Source: JAFGIT01 sp016929465 [NCBI: Candidatus Coatesbacteria bacterium] (GTDB lineage Bacteria; B130-G9). Taken from it: a stretch of DNA of 6,869 bases. The translations under genes were made by a program, and so were the position numbers. Shown here piece by piece: positions 6,538 to 6,869 of the stretch (within the stretch, counting starts at the first letter, position 1; each line of letters begins with the position of its first letter). The stretch covers positions 1-6,869 of the forward strand of contig JAFGIT010000263.1 in the NCBI GenBank assembly GCA_016929465.1. Reading direction: 5' to 3'. The notes beneath the pieces were generated by a model. The model saw only the letters and a list, made by a program, of their open reading frames with translations, was not told the DNA's origin and did not search any database.

Positions 6538-6869
6538 AAGGGCTGACGGGTTGCGGTGCGATCTGAAAGTCAGGACACGGGAGTTTGCCCTTCGGGTAAT
6601 CCGACTCTATTCTCGCTTGCCCAAATCCACGGAGGCCCAAGTAATCGGCAAGCAATTGTTGAGGTCAGGCACTCCGGTAGGTGCCCATTGGCGGGAAAGT
6701 TATCGGGCAAGATCCGATGCCGAGTTTGTTAGCAAGATTGAGGTGGGCATACAAGAGCTGGAGGAAAGCCTCTATTGGATGGAGCTGTTGATTGAGGCCG
6801 GAATCGTGAAGGCCGATCTAATGGAAGAGCTGATGGCGGAGGCAAACAAACTGATGGCCATCTTGATCA
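6527..6869 (+). CDS. Four-helix-bundle protein, 23S rRNA intervening-sequence (S23) family, 3' end outside window
   Basis: The frame is open from ATG 6527 to the window edge, giving 114 residues (MGDERADGLRCDLKVRTREF onward). The pattern is that of the S23/IVS-type four-helix-bundle family: R(T)REFALRVIRL (16-27), LP (31-32), GKQLLRSGTPVGAHWRE (41-57), RARSDAEFVSKI (60-71), then EESLYWMELLIEAGI (79-93). Members usually have about 115-130 residues, so only a short C-terminal piece is probably missing. The family was first found in intervening sequences of 23S rRNA genes, but most copies, like this one, are free-standing. Their function is unknown; relatives (Avd) serve diversity-generating retroelements. 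No rRNA or reverse transcriptase is visible here. ATGs at 6513 and 6534 lie in another frame that ends within 20 codons, so 6527 is the start. The gene lies downstream of htrA and a truncated copy, and may be co-transcribed with them. Confidence 0.88.
   Translation, partial: MGDERADGLRCDLKVRTREFALRVIRLYSRLPKSTEAQVIGKQLLRSGTPVGAHWRESYRARSDAEFVSKIEVGIQELEESLYWMELLIEAGIVKADLMEELMAEANKLMAILI

Larger units (their letters stand above)
6338..6655 (+). repeat. Tandem imperfect duplication, period 172 bp
   Basis: Bases 6338-6483 align without gaps to 6510-6655. The first 31 bases of each copy (6338-6368 and 6510-6540) are identical. Across the 43 shared codons 23 bases differ (about 82% identity). 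Thirteen of the 20 changed codons are synonymous. The few bases before the block are also alike (CTTAAAGGG against CTTGAGGGG). The period is not a multiple of three, so the reading frame of copy 1 enters copy 2 out of frame. The unit covers the leader and first third of an S23-type four-helix-bundle gene. Confidence 0.9.

Noticed and set aside
6338-6655. CRISPR array
   Set aside because: There are only two copies, and the repeat is mostly coding sequence of a recognisable gene, with no spacers.
6355-6869. Diversity-generating retroelement (template and variable repeats with an Avd-like protein)
   Set aside because: The family is related to Avd, but no reverse transcriptase is present and the differences between copies are mostly at third codon positions, not confined to adenines.
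6338-6869. 23S rRNA intervening sequence
   Set aside because: The family is known from such insertions, but the flanking sequence is the htrA gene, not rRNA.

Overview
The window looks like a chromosomal segment of a Gram-negative-type bacterium of moderate GC content. The supports are an exported HtrA-family protease, a Gld-like ABC module with periplasm-facing auxiliary proteins, clear GGAGG ribosome-binding sites and a good sigma-70-type promoter. I cannot assign a phylum. Gld-like ATPase/permease/GldG/DUF4340 operons and free-standing S23-type four-helix-bundle genes occur in Bacteroidetes, Planctomycetes, deltaproteobacterial lineages and many uncultured candidate phyla.

Layout. (1) Bases 1-389 hold no convincing complete gene. 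They carry an 11-bp inverted repeat (53-63/137-147), a possible start of a leftward gene at 28, and a strong hairpin (326-361) just past the end of the leftward operon. (2) Bases 390-4676 are a tight four-gene operon on the minus strand: ABC ATPase, then ABC-2/GldF-type permease (ATGA overlap), then GldG-like membrane-anchored protein (28-bp gap), then DUF4340 protein (stop and GTG start abut). A TTGACA-16-TATATT promoter (4778-4751) lies upstream and shows that the ATPase starts at 4676 and not further upstream. (3) Bases 4927-6336 on the plus strand encode a secreted HtrA/Deg-like serine protease with an intact His/Asp/Ser triad and two PDZ domains, transcribed divergently from the operon. 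(4) Bases 6338-6869 hold a tandem partial duplication with a 172-bp period. The first copy is a truncated S23-type four-helix-bundle gene; the second appears intact but runs off the window. Each copy begins with an identical 31-base G-rich leader that fits the G-quadruplex pattern and overlaps the start codon.

How the genes work together. The four leftward genes very probably form one envelope complex: a cytoplasmic ATPase, a six-helix permease and two single-pass or double-pass proteins with large extracytoplasmic parts. Its substrate is unknown outside gliding Bacteroidetes. The HtrA protease is an envelope quality-control enzyme; its link to the operon is only positional.

The most unusual signal is at the right end: the non-coding G-rich leader is perfectly conserved between two copies whose coding parts differ at about 18% of positions, mostly synonymously. 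The rest of the window is recognisable family biology, and I see no complete undescribed system.
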